Shown: piece after piece, positions 1 through 10,898 of the stretch | Position numbering within the stretch: the stretch's first letter is position 1 | Layout of the letters: the number at the start of each line of letters is the position of its first letter | Assembly (NCBI RefSeq): GCF_003573695.1 | Contig: NC_039358.1 | Span: forward strand, 11,016,326-11,080,325 | DNA length: 64,000 nt | Origin: Papaver somniferum | Taxonomy: Eukaryota; Streptophyta; Magnoliopsida; Ranunculales; Papaveraceae | Direction: 5' to 3' | Notes under the pieces: model-generated | What the model was told of the DNA's origin: nothing | What the model saw: only the letters and a program-made list of their open reading frames with translations | Databases searched by the model: none | Translations under genes and position numbers: made by a program

Positions 1-791
1 TGAGGTGATTGATAATACTAGGTTGTTCTTCGGGAATATAAGTTCGGATTATCAATTGGTTCCTAACACCTTGATTTATCAAAAGACGGAACAAAACTCG
101 TAGGTATTTCTGTGGAAGAAGGATTTATCTATTACTGTAGACTTTTTTCTGTGCTACAGATTTGTTTATTAAAGGCTTCGACTTTGGGTCGTAGCAACTC
201 TTAGTTACGGGTGAGATCAGCTAAGGGAATCAAGTGTGTGGTATCATGCTGGGATCAGAGATGTAAGGAGTGCAAATGTACCTTGGATCATTGTGAGATT
301 GATTGGGCTCAACTACAGTCCATACCTAAGTTAGTTTGTAGTAGGCTAGTGTCTGTAGCGGCTTAATACAATGTGTGTTCAATCTGGACTAGGTCCCGGG
401 GTTTTCTGCATTTTCGGTTTCCTCATTAACCAAATTATGGTGTCTGTGTTATTTATATTCCGCATTATATTTTGCTATATAATTGAAATAACACAGCTTG
501 TGCATTAAAGATCAATCAATTAGAATATCCAACCTTTGGTTGTTGATTTACATTGATTGACACTTGAATATTGGTCTTTGGTACGGTTCAAGTTATTTCA
601 CATAATAATCAGGCTCACGGATTTCTATCTGTTCGATTTGCTAATTACATTGTGAAATAGAGATATTAGGACTCTTTGATATACTTTATTAAGATTGAGT
701 CTTGTTGATTCTCTTGAAAGTATATTGGAGTTTGTCCATACATATTTCTAAGGGAAATATTGGGTGTGGCTATTGTACCCCTGCTTTTTTT
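1..791 (+). mobile_element. B1 5' LTR, 3' portion (LTR family B)
   Basis: The window opens inside this LTR. Its first bases match those from 20018 onward in the B1 3' LTR, and it ends in a T-rich stretch just before a PBS-like motif. It carries the block GTAGCGGCTTAA...GACTAGGTCCCGGGG at about 354-430 that recurs in every family-A and family-B LTR here. Together with 18454-20759 it makes the LTR pair of a Ty1-copia-like element. The TG start lies outside the window. Confidence 0.8.
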
Positions 792-793
792 AT

Positions 794-808
794 TTGTATC
801 AGAGCAGG
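794..808 (+). other. Primer-binding site of B1 (initiator-Met tRNA type, mutated)
   Basis: TTGTATCAGAGCAGG lies directly after the LTR end. The usual copia PBS begins TGGTATCAGAGC; here one of the two G residues is lost. This fixes the orientation as plus and marks the start of the interior. Confidence 0.75.
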
Positions 809-857
809 AAAACACGTTTAAGACCTTACAAGTATGTGTTTGTAGTGATATGAATCT

Positions 858-2042
858 ATGGAAAAGAGTAGTATCTCTGATAAACGCGTCACCAGAAATA
901 AAACATCAGTCTCGTCTATTTCTATTAAAGAGAAAGATTCTTCAATCTCAAATATAGACGAACCTTGTGTTCAAATTAGATAGACAAGCTCCGACATATG
1001 TTATTCCGATTACCCTTCAAAAGAGTCTATCTCTCTAAATGAACGAGAAACAGCTAAAGAGGGTGATTTGATTCTAAATATCGTTATAATCCAAGATGAT
1101 AGATTTAATCGGTTAAAACATCATGTCGATGTTATCCTTGGTGTTGTAAGGGACTGCAATTTCAAATAAAATACGGAATATCATTCTTCATGTATATCTT
1201 TAGGCAAGCCTCAAAAAGGAAGCTTTGGAAATTGAACATCGCTTGAGTGAACTCTCTATTCAAGGATGCTTTAAGTAGTCCAACATATCAAGCACTTATG
1301 CTACGACTGAAAATGTTCCAGCTCCAGAAGTAAAACCGGAATCCCTTCCAATCAGAAAAGATGTTTTAATCTTCTCCAATCAAGGATGTTCTACATCACA
1401 TGGAAGAAAGAAATCTCCTAACGAGATTGTTAAGACTGTACTGTTTAATCACTCTTGTAATCAAAAAGTATGTCTCTTTTGTGAGGCTAAAGGTTCTGTT
1501 AAACAAAAGAGAAACTCTAATTTGAATAAAAATTCCTTTGTTCGACTTCAAAACACCTTAGACTTAATCCTCAAAGGTGTAACTGAAATTCGTATGTCCA
1601 AACCAATTGGTTTTCGTACTTACCTTGTGTATGCTACCAGGAATGTCAGTTCAATGAGTTCCTCAAATGCTCCGAATCAGAACAGAAGTCTTAACAAAAA
1701 ACATCTAAGGAATGAGCAAATATCTTCTACCGTTAAATGAGAAGATAATGTTTCCCTTGATGTGAATAAGATTCCAGGAGAAAGGAGCAAATATGATGAT
1801 ATGAGAAACATCTTGAATGAGATGATTAAAATAAATAAAGAAACTATCAACAAACTGTTGATCTCTCAAGGAAAAAATCCTCTAGTAAGGACTCAATTTA
1901 TGTCTCATATTTTGATGACAGTAAGTTTTATGATAATTTCTCACATCAAAAAGGATCCTTTTCTAGATTCGGAAGGAAAAAGAGATTCGACCAAAAACAC
2001 AATTCTTTCAATGAGCTCAGTGCTCATACTTGTGCTAAGTAA
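858..2042 (+). pseudogene. B1 ORF1, degenerate gag-like protein
   Basis: This is the first ORF after the PBS, in the position of gag. The start ATG at 858 opens with MEKSSISDKRVTRNK and is interrupted at 983. The reading continues in another frame through an Asn/Lys/Ser-rich helical protein with a CLFCEAKGSVKQK stretch near 1471-1510, then blocks now seen as separate ORFs at 1522-1740 and 1762-2079. Copies at 23252-24388 and 27408-28594 repair most breaks by comparison, so the parent protein was about 390 residues. I see no zinc knuckle of the CX2CX4HX4C kind, no protease and no polymerase motifs. It is highly charged and probably coiled-coil. It is probably a diverged Gag of a non-autonomous Sirevirus-like element, but the family is not recognised with certainty. 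Confidence 0.6.
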
Positions 2043-2455
2043 TCACAAGGGTTATACTCAGAAAAATCATGTTGAGTAAGGTGTGTTATTAATTCAGGTA
2101 TTCTATTGGCAATTTTTTTTTCTGTTTTAGTCAAGCTATTTTCTTATCGCCTATAACTAAACTATTTACTGCAAACAAGCCTTGCCTAAGATTTGGTTGA
2201 GTCTAAAGTTGTGTTTTTCTTTTAAAAGATGTTGTCTTTGCAACCATGTTGCTTGCTACTCTTTGTGCTCTAAATTGCTTCTCTATTGTGATGGAATTTA
2301 TTGAGCCATTTATGAATTTTCATGTAGCAAAAAAAAAATTTAGTCTTAAGTTTTTCCTTGGGTCGGGTTGTGTTCGTACGGGTACCCCTGTTACTGTTAC
2401 GAATCAATTCTTAGAAATCCTAAAGGTCACCTTCCCTAAGAAACCATATAAATAC

Positions 2456-2617
2456 CAAACCACTGAGTTGAAAAGGGTTACCTATGACCTTGGTGTCATA
2501 AAATCTCACATCAATGATCTTCACAAAGAGAACCTCTTCTCTGAAGATGCAACTGATGCTGTCAATCACAAGCTCAAAGACCCTAAGACTCGTGAGGATC
2601 CTGAACCTTCTATATGA
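2456..2617 (+). pseudogene. B1 ORF2, C-terminal remnant
   Basis: Only the last third of ORF2 remains: it includes LGVIKSHINDLHKEN and ends KTREDPEPSI. In the copy at 29060-29470 the same protein has about 90 further residues upstream. B1 lost 302 bp between two ACTGAG repeats (join at 2467/2468), removing the start and first half. The remnant is helical and charged. Its function is unknown, but its presence in all three family-B copies suggests it was a real second gene. Confidence 0.5.
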
Positions 2618-3189
2618 CCTTAATTCATGTTCGTCCATGGCACTGGAGTCTGTTTTTGTTTCTTAGCTTGTTGATTTTGTTTGCCTAGTAAATCTTCTTT
2701 TTTTTGTTTTGTTTAGAAGAATAACTAGAGTTTGGAATAGCCATTATTGTGATTACACATATCTATGTTAAATGTTTTCATATTCATGTTTTTAGGTTTA
2801 TTTGTTTAAATTCTAAAATTGTTTGGAAGATGATTTTTGCAGTATTAATCTTTATGGTTTTATATATTGCAATTTGTTATGGGATATGTGTGTTTGTGTC
2901 CGTGAACTATTATTGTCCCACACCTTGTCAAAAGTTAAGTTTTTCTTAAATCGATATTCATGTATTGATAAAAGAATGAATTGACTTTTGACAAATACAA
3001 AAGTTAATCCTATTATGTCAATTATTGATGGAATATAGGTTAAAATCTTTTGTTTACAAGGATTTTGTCTATTGTATGTCATTGTGAAAATGGTGATGGA
3101 AAATAGAATGAATCATTGTTTATTCCACAGTATTTGGTCGATCTCCGATCTAAAATTTTTTGTGCATATACTGTGTTATTCCATAAAGT

Positions 3190-3480
3190 GTCTTATGTTG
3201 AGCACTATCGACTGAGTTATCATAGATTAGTTGTTCCTCCGTGAGGTAATTTATGTTGAGTGTGTTCAACTAAATTAATAATCCTTGTTTGGTTATTTAG
3301 TTGTTGCTCCGTAAGTTTTATTATGTTGAGCATGACCAATTAAATTAATTACTTTTTGTGGTTAATTTGGTTGTGTATTCCGATTAGATTAATTGTGGGT
3401 TCTCTTATGATTAATCTAATTGAGTATTTGTGAGTCTCCATAAGTTCACTTATGTTGAGCATTTCTTATTAAATTAATCA
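3190..3480 (+). repeat. Degenerate tandem array with core TTATGTTGAGCA
   Basis: The core occurs near 3193, 3249, 3310 and 3448. It alternates with AT-rich AATTAAATTAAT tracts, giving units of roughly 60-75 bp with one longer step. The same array occurs at 25750-26115 and 30045-30330 in the other family-B copies, so it belongs to the element. Confidence 0.65.
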
Positions 3481-3707
3481 TGGGTTCTATTGTGGTTAAT
3501 TTAATTGAATATTTTGGATTCAAATTCATACTTGTATGTAATTTGTTATGTCCAAAGAAATCCTTCTTTTCTTTCGAAATTAAGGTCGCTTTTGTTGTTC
3601 TTTCAGGAATGATATATTATGGGGGAGAGTTCTTAATTGAACTTATGCTTAATTTCCAAATATTTTTGGGAGTGCGGATGTGGAATATTATAGGGGTTAT
3701 CTTGTAT

Positions 3708-3712
3708 CTTTA
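3708..3712. repeat. Target-site duplication of E2, left copy (CTTTA)
   Basis: CTTTA immediately precedes the TGAAAAGG terminus of E2 and matches CTTTA at 17887-17891 directly after the other terminus. Five bases is the usual copia duplication length. Confidence 0.85.
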
Positions 3713-5040
3713 TGAAAAGGAGAGGGTACCCAAATATACCTCAAGCTAAAACTTTTCCTACCTATAAGTCCTTTCTCCGAAAGTGATTGTCTATGGACTG
3801 AGTCGAGAAAATACAACTAATCGGTTCACACTTCCTGTGATCATCTATGGATACGAGATCGAGACGATAAAACAACGAAGTATGTTTACTTGATACAAAG
3901 GTTCTGACTTAACCAAACACAATAGGATTCCTTATCAAGTAAATAGGAATTAACATTTGTGTAATTTATTTTAATTATAATAAAACAATTATAATGCGGA
4001 AAATAAAAGTAAATGACACATCAAGATTTTGGTAACAAAGAAACCGCAAATGCAGGAAAACCCCCGGACCTAGTACAGAATTGAATACTTTCAGGATTAA
4101 GCCGCTACACAAAATTACACTAACTTCGTATAGTTGAGACCAAGTAACTAACCCTATAGTTCACCTAGTTCCGTCTGTATTCCCACGCCTCCAACTTATG
4201 AATAAGTCACGTACTTGGATCAATCCCTTTCGTTCGTATTCCAAACAGTAAAGGAACAAGAAATTTGTTTTGTATCAACTCTATTCAACCAGGTGATATG
4301 AGTCGGACAAAGGCTCTTCCGTTTATCTCAACATAAACTCCTTCGTCGGGTCTATATCTATCTTATGTTCAATCACCCAAAAGTAATCGTTTAAGATTAA
4401 TCCAACAACACCTTTAATCCGAAGAACCGTGTTGATGCCGATTTACTCAATTAATCAATCCAATCTACCACAAGTATAAACCGGTTAGTAATTGGATCCT
4501 CTTTTACCGAAACAAGTATTGTGCACACCAAAAATTATAAAACCCAAGTCATATCTTCAATATATTCTTTGTCTTCAAATCTTCTTAAATCTTCAATAAA
4601 AATCTGCACACAATCACTTGAATCTCTTGTGATCAATCACGCACAGAACGGAGTATGTTAACAATGGATTATCACAAAATCGTCTTTAGAACTAACAACA
4701 GGCTAAAGATCCCTGTCGAAACTCTTAACTAGTTTGAGTGAATCTTATATCAGAAGAGAATATTCTCAATAATTAACAAACTAGGTGCAATCATATTTCA
4801 ACCACCGTTAGTCAATCAAATCAATCGAAAACAAAGATAAACCGTAATTATCTTGTTTCCCACCGACAGGTCGCGCTAGAGCTTCTCAATCCCAAAGAAG
4901 ACTTTAAACTGAGTGGCCGTAAGAGATTTCTCCTAATTAGGTTACTCTCCTCTCCGAATAGGAGGCTACACCAGTAACAACAACACAAGAGTAAATCTGT
5001 TGTTACGAAGGATTAGTTTGCTAGAAACGCAAACTTTGTG

Positions 5041-5048
5041 TATTTATA
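5041..5048 (-). promoter_or_regulatory. TATA box of the family-A LTR
   Basis: TATAAATA on the minus strand is flanked by CTTGTC and CACA, a context retained in the family-A copies at 31698-31705 (plus) and 45564-45571 (minus). It lies near the middle of the LTR, so the upstream half would be U3. It is inferred from motif and conservation. Confidence 0.55.
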
Positions 5049-5582
5049 GACAAGGAAGTTTGGACACCAAGGAATTTCCAAAACCAAAAGTATTCTCAAG
5101 ATATTCATAAAAGCACTGATTCGGTTTTCATAATTCCTGGAATTGCTCTGTCCAAAAATAACGATCGAAATCTCTCGGAAAATCTAATTAGTAAATGCGC
5201 ATTACTACTTCAGTAATTTCCCTACAAAATGAAATTAATAACCTTAATTAAAAGATTATTAAATTACTTATGTTTCGATCCTGGGATTCTGTTCCCTTGG
5301 CCGTTAAGGAATATCTTAGAACAATTATAGAATTAAAAACTCGCAGTACGTGTTCAAAGTTTGTAACTTTGTAAGTTTTCTTTCACACTTACAACCTTAA
5401 AACCGATTTGACACACTTCCAAACAAGTTTATAATTGGTTCATCTGACTTTCAAGAATTATGTGATTGATCAAACCAACATTCAATCACAATCATGGGTT
5501 TACGGTTCTACCAAAACAAGTTTCGGTTCTACCTCCATGTGAGTACTGCGCATAGTTACAATAGCTTCCCAAAAAATCGGTT

Positions 5583-5765
5583 GACTAGGTACTAGGATCG
5601 GTTCCCCACATATATATGGTATCTAACTTATATGTGTCGCACATGTCCATAGGATCGGTTCCCCTTTCTGCTATAAACCTTACTGTACCCCATCCAAGGA
5701 TCGGTTCCCTTTGATTTACTGCACCCTTTACAAGGATCGGTTCCATTTCCCTTACTAGTTCAGAC
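5583..5765 (-). repeat. GGATCGGTTCC repeat cluster in LTR U3
   Basis: About four copies of GGATCGGTTCC(C) are spaced 30-60 bp apart in plus-strand reading. Matching clusters occur at 17032-17160, 46185-46315 and 54560-54720, and in diverged form at 51290-51560. All sit upstream of the TATA motif in LTR orientation, so they are candidate promoter modules. Confidence 0.65.
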
Positions 5766-6483
5766 ATACAAAATCCGATCATACCACATGTGATTACTTA
5801 AGATTGGTTTTACTAATAAAAAAGTTATACCAATACATAAGTCAGGCCTTTGTGAATAGTTCTACCAAGAACACAACAAGTTGTGAGCGGTTATACTCTA
5901 TCACACATATTGGTTGTTCATAAGATATGCAATGAATAACAAAACCAATAACACATGGCAATTTCCTATTCGGTTCACAAACAAGTTTATGAACTTACTT
6001 CCTTAGGACACATGTAAACATTTTTTTCTAGGATGAAATCCTCACATCATACCTATACATAATCACAATATCATTCAAACGATTATGACGATGTCTTATT
6101 TACAAATTTTAATGGTTAAGCAATAAATCTCGTATTGTATTCCTTAATACTATGTCTATATAAAGTTCATATATGCTTCGCAGTTATGTTTTCAATATGC
6201 ACGACTTGAAAGATACCTTAGGGAATGAAACAGTTCAAGTCAAATATCACTAACCTCAAGTGGAAGGATGATTGTTGCCGTTGTAGCTCCTTGCTTCTTC
6301 ACATCTTCAAGACTTCGCAATACTTGTAATTTCTCATATCCTAATACTTTCAAGCTAACCTATACGAAGTTTACTCTAGTACATAATCAAGCGACTCTTA
6401 ACATGAGTTTTGATTCACTAAAATATGACAACCAAACTTGACATACCAACGCTTGGTGGGTTCAACCGAGCAATCCTCTAACA

Positions 6484-6495
6484 ATCTCCCCTTTG
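6484..6495 (-). other. Polypurine tract of E2
   Basis: CAAAGGGGAGAT on the minus strand directly abuts the TGTTAGAG start of the 3' LTR. This is the priming site for plus-strand DNA synthesis in retrotransposition. Weaker related tracts lie near 6706 and 6831. Confidence 0.85.
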
Positions 6496-8369
6496 TTAAT
6501 TTTAGTGACAAAACTCTTATACCATATGGATAAACAAATTACAAGAATTCATTACACTCCGCTTGATTCCCGATTCAACAACACAGTAAAACTGCTTACA
6601 TTCAATCCTTTAAAATGCCGTTGTTGACATTATAATAACAAATAAACAGAGTATTATCTTTGTTAAACTTCACGTCTTTGTTATACCAATTTATATGACA
6701 TGTTACTTCCCCTTAGTCTGTGCTTTCACTCTTTCGTTAGATAAAACATTCAAGTACCAATGTTCTTTTCCCTAGCGATGCCAATCAATTATAAAATCGA
6801 TACCAACATCACCTGTTTACTCCATATATTTCTCCACCTTTTGTTCACAAAAATGACAAAGAAACGAAAAAATAAAGGATAACACGAAAAGAATCTTACA
6901 AATCTCATAATAGACTTGCAAACCTGTAGAGTTAGGCACGAGGGTTTCACACATCATGTTCTGATAACCAATATCAAAACCGAAACTACGAGTATTCTTA
7001 TTTTGATATGTTACCAAGGAAACAATTGTCCGAAAAAAATTTTCCCATTTAGTTTAGCAAACCCAAAACAACTAAGCACATTATTCCCTTTGCTAAACCA
7101 ATTGTTCAAACACAACAGCTTAATTCGATAAAACCAAAATAAAGATAAACTTCATTTTTCTCATCAGGTTCTAATTATCCATAAACTTATACCTTTCAAT
7201 TTTAAACAAACCAAATACTAGGTTAGTTAAGGAGCATTTCCTTGTTTAGGTATTCGATTAGACTTGAAAAATCGAAACCTCAGTTTGATAAGACAAACTA
7301 AGATCTGAATTAACTTAGTTTCTTATCCGGAATCGAATTGAACTAAACAACTCATCCGCACACAAATTATTTCTTTAAGCCATAAATAATTCATACAAAC
7401 CAAAATAAATCAACTTGCATAATTATTCACCTCAACCGAAAGCAATTGAAACAATATAGACATTAAAAGCACCGCAATTGCACCGTAATTTTTTAAGCCT
7501 AAACAATTGATACCATACAAAAGCAAGATAACAATAGTTTTTCTTAACCGGAACCAATTGAATCACACACACATCAATTGTACCGAAATTTTGTAAGCCT
7601 AAAAATTGATACCATACAATAAAGCAAGATAACAATAGTTTTTCTTAACCAGAACCAATTGAAACACACATCATGGAATAAATATCAATTGAACTGAAAT
7701 TTCGTTAAGCAAAAGCAACAAATATATATAATATTAACTCAGGCTTTTCTTAAACAGGAAAACAATTAACTAACAAGATTGTTACCTCAAATTTCGCATC
7801 CACTTCTCCAATATGATAACATCTTCGTCCGGGGAGAATTGATATCGAAATTTCACCACGCTGTCATCCTTATGCATAAACAAAAGAATAACAACACACC
7901 TCAACCTTTACCAGAGAAAGGTTGAAAACCGGTTTTAACAATTGCAAGCAAAAGTTGAAAACCGTCGAAACACATATGCTTTTATGCTAAACCAAAACCG
8001 GTTCAACATATTGTGACTTTTTCACATATTGTTTCTATCAGAACCCCTCATGATCCTTTGATAAAGCCTACCTACTAGGGATATAACTTAATCTCGTTAA
8101 ATAAAAAAGTCACCCAAACCATCAGGGTTCACAATATATGAGATCGAATATTAAGGTAGTAAAACCGAAACCAAACATCCCATAAACATACGTAGAAATA
8201 ATATAAAAGCAATTAAGCACAGGCTATGTAAACCGAAAACTATACAAGAAAAATTACCAATTAAATAATTTCATTCATAATAGTTTTATTCATAATAGAC
8301 CATTACAATCAATGAAAGCAATCAAAAATTGATGTCCATTATACTAGATTAAGTATTACAGCAAATAAC
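6484..8369 (-). other. E2 3' untranslated interior
   Basis: No convincing gene. The sequence aligns by eye with the reverse complement of 48313-50577 (E8) and with 55457-57295 (E9), including the stretch with ATATGAGATCGAATATTAAG near 8138. It is therefore a conserved module of family-A elements. Small ORFs in it are not conserved as proteins. Confidence 0.65.
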
Positions 8370-8702
8370 TTAATCTCTAGTGGTTATCTTGTTATTCACC
8401 GAGGTTTGCTCAGTGTTCAAACTCTTAAAGCATGTCTCAAGAGACTTGTCCGCAACCACTTCTTATTTTTAAATTTCTTGAATTAGAGCTTTGAGCTCAG
8501 CAAGAATTCCTCTTGTTTGTTCATACTTCTCTTTTACCCAATATTGATGTCGATTAGTCATAACAAGATTGGTTTCTAGTTCATCAAAACCTTGGATCTA
8601 TTGAGACATACTATCAGAACGAATCCATTGGGTTTTGGTTGGATCTTGTATGTCGTAAGACAACAGACATGACTCATCTTGTGATCCAACTGAGCTATCA
8701 GA
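8370..8702 (-). pseudogene. E2 ORF2, C-terminal part (separated by G1)
   Basis: Read on the minus strand, this continues ORF2 after the gypsy insertion. It starts SDSSVGSQDESCLL, then YDIQDPTKTQWI, then a helical, Glu/Lys-rich tail that includes KEKYEQTRGILAELKALIQE and ends at a TAA at 8370-8372. A TAG and two further stops interrupt it. The N-terminal part lies at 13557-13668. The intact arrangement is seen at 33033-33231, where no gypsy is present. The protein of roughly 150 residues is small, charged and partly coiled-coil, and I do not recognise it. Confidence 0.55.
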
Positions 8703-8707
8703 GTCAT
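8703..8707. repeat. Target-site duplication of G1, left copy (GTCAT)
   Basis: GTCAT precedes the TGATGATAAT terminus and is repeated at 13552-13556. The second E2 copy has the unfilled site GAGTCATAATCAGAC at about 33113. Confidence 0.9.
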
Positions 8708-10461
8708 TGATGATAATTTTTTAATTATTGTTGTAGTAATAAAGATTCGAACTCTAAGACTTGCGAAGATTAAATTTAAAGATTAATTATAAAGGGAGAA
8801 TTAATGGGTCTAGGATTCCACCGAGTTCATATCATAAGGCACAATTATTTATTCTCAACAACTATCGCTCAATAAATAAAATAACATTGACTCTTATTTT
8901 TTCCAAGGTAGATTCTCAAAATATTAGTTAAAAATCGTAAGCATGGGACATCAAACATCTAAGCAAGCATGACCCATCAAATAAAATAATAACTAATTAA
9001 TTCAAACCATAATTCTATTTTAATTAGTGCAAAAGTCATATAGAAAATAAAATAAATTCATCCATGTACGAAATTCGGATTCCTTCATCGACCTAGTGTC
9101 GGGGTTTAGCTTCTCATGATGAAAACACACTCAAAAATATAATTCATAGCTCAAATGGTGTTTTTATTGAAGAAAATTAATAATAAAATGAATCGGCAAC
9201 GCTGTACTGGCGTTACAGAAGTCACCGTTACAAGAGATGTTGCAAATTCAAAACAAGCGTGCCAAACTGACTGTTACGAGTACTGTTTATAAACGACAGT
9301 TCTCTGCGACAGTCAATGGACGTTATACATTCTTATTTTTCTTCTTCTCTGCATGAGTAGAGAAATCTGCTCTGCAACCCTCTGTTCTTCACCCCCTATC
9401 ACTCGATATCTCCTCTGCTCCCAAGCACACTATTTATACTCAACAGGTCGACAGAAACCTTGTAATAAATCCATATATTCTCAATTTACTTCACTGCATG
9501 TTACGAGATTTTATTTCCATTCATTTCTTTCTCACGCTATCATGTTGCTACAAAGTCTCGATATTTCTCTTATACACATTCCTGTTGCAGCTTATCACAA
9601 TCCAAACACACCAATTAAACGTCTAAATCCTATGCAATCCCGTGAATAACTCCATACTTCCTTGTTTTACCAACTGCTTCCTTTTTTATTTCTTTACGTG
9701 TCCTCTTTCCCAATCAATACAGAATGAAATCCCAAGACAATATATTTTCCAATCATCCCGTATCTTACAAAATTAACACCAACAGAATCTCCAAAATATC
9801 TTCACCTCTGTCTTCTTCAAACCGAAAATATGACATTCCTTTTACGAAACAAAAGCATTTACCACCACTATTTTGATGCACAGAATCAATATCAATCTAA
9901 TTCCAACAAAATCTTGACAGAATCTCTCCAGAAAACATCGCAGTAGCTGCTCAGTTTCCCGCCAAAAGTATGTTTTATTTTTTGCTTCAGATCGACCATT
10001 CTAGAAAATTTTTATTGAAACGATGATCCATACCAGCTCTGTTTGGGTCCTAGGAACAAACCCATTTGATTTCATCCATTTATTCTCACCCAAACACCTC
10101 CAAAACCAAAACCCTAATTCTGCTGCCATTTTCCCGCCAAAACTGAAATTTGAATTTAGGAAGAAGATGTCCTCCCCTAATCCTGTACGGGCGTCCCTTT
10201 AGCACTTTCCCTATGGAGTGTAAATAGTAAGGAAGCTGGCCCTTATCCGTTGAGGTGCCCCTTAGTAATTGAGATATCCCCTAACCAACATTGAGAGTCC
10301 AAATAACACGTGTCCTCCGGGTGCAAATAACACTTTTTTCGAGACAATTTTCCACAAGAGCTTATTCATCCAAAAACAACTAAAATAAGTTTATTATAGA
10401 AATAATGATTCCTAACTATTGTAATTACGGGTTAAAATGCGTCGCACTTTCGTGCTTATCA
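8708..10461 (-). mobile_element. G1 3' LTR
   Basis: 1,754 bp, TGATGATAAT to GTGCTTATCA on the plus strand, closely matching 11789-13551 with scattered substitutions and small indels. A minus-strand TATAAATA at 9431-9438 is the likely promoter. ORFs inside it are not coding. Confidence 0.9.
9431..9438 (-). promoter_or_regulatory. TATA box of G1 LTR
   Basis: TATAAATA on the minus strand, kept in the partner LTR at 12513-12520. Confidence 0.5.
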
Positions 10462-10475
10462 AATTCCCCCACACT
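10462..10475 (-). other. Polypurine tract of G1
   Basis: AGTGTGGGGGAATT on the minus strand directly precedes the 3' LTR start TGATAAG. The form is typical of Tat/Athila-type gypsy elements. Confidence 0.8.
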
Positions 10476-10512
10476 TACATTTTTCTAGTCCTCGAGCAAA
10501 ACAGAAAATTAA

Positions 10513-10725
10513 CCTGCTACACAGCTGGTCATATAATAAGAGAGAGAGACCCGCTACACAGCTGGTCATAACATGTAAGAAAAAAAAGAAAAGACCCGCT
10601 ACACAGCTGGTCATAACCCTAACAATAATATTATTATTTTTTTTAAATTTTTTTGGACCCGCTACACAGCTGGTCATAATGTATATATTTTTATTTTTAA
10701 GACCCGCTCAACAGCTGGTCACAAT
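10513..10725 (-). repeat. Dispersed 21-bp repeats CGCTACACAGCTGGTCAT
   Basis: Five copies begin near 10515, 10550, 10595, 10658 and 10703, separated by 14-42 bp of A/T-rich spacer. The last copy is slightly diverged (CTCAACAGCTGGTCAC). The array sits between the ORF and the PPT. The short minus-strand ORF over it, repeating MTSCVAG, is a by-product of the repeat. Confidence 0.8.
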
Positions 10726-10898
10726 ATGCAAGAAAATTCCTGAAAAAGAAAAAGAAAAAGTTAATACCACTCCCCTACACTTAAACATTATGTACATTGT
10801 CCTCAATGTAACTGAGTCATCCAACGCAAAACTTAAGATGGGAAATTCATAAGATGCAAAAAGTAAATGAAAATATAAAAAATAAAATAAATATACGC

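Larger units (their letters stand above)
2618..3712 (+). other. B1 3' untranslated interior
   Basis: No gene is seen here. AT-rich sequence is conserved with 29471-30565 and less well with 25254-26152. It holds the TTATGTTGAGCA array (3190-3480). The ORF from 3480 is poorly conserved and I do not treat it as a gene. The segment ends at the E2 insertion and resumes at 17892. Confidence 0.6.
3713..6483 (-). mobile_element. E2 3' LTR
   Basis: About 2.77 kb, bounded by TGAAAAGG on the plus strand and by CTCTAACA (TGTTAGAG on the minus strand). It carries the conserved GACTAGGTCCCGGGG block in reverse (about 4035-4112), a minus-strand TATA motif at 5041-5048 and a U3 repeat cluster at 5583-5765. 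It is preceded on the minus strand by the PPT. Confidence 0.9.

Noticed and set aside
3190..3480. Possible CRISPR-like array
   Set aside because: Repeats are degenerate, spacers are related to each other, and the context is a plant retrotransposon.
5585..5782. 65-residue minus-strand ORF with repeated EPIL and GTDP phrases
   Set aside because: It is the translation of the GGATCGGTTCC repeat cluster in the LTR; the frame is not kept in the other LTR copies.
9353..9649. 98-residue ORF, and its partner at 12397-12708
   Set aside because: Both lie in the two G1 LTRs on the antisense strand, and they differ in frame because of indels; no codon constraint.
10459..10677. ORF repeating MTSCVAG
   Set aside because: Produced by the 21-bp DNA repeats with non-conserved spacers that shift frame.
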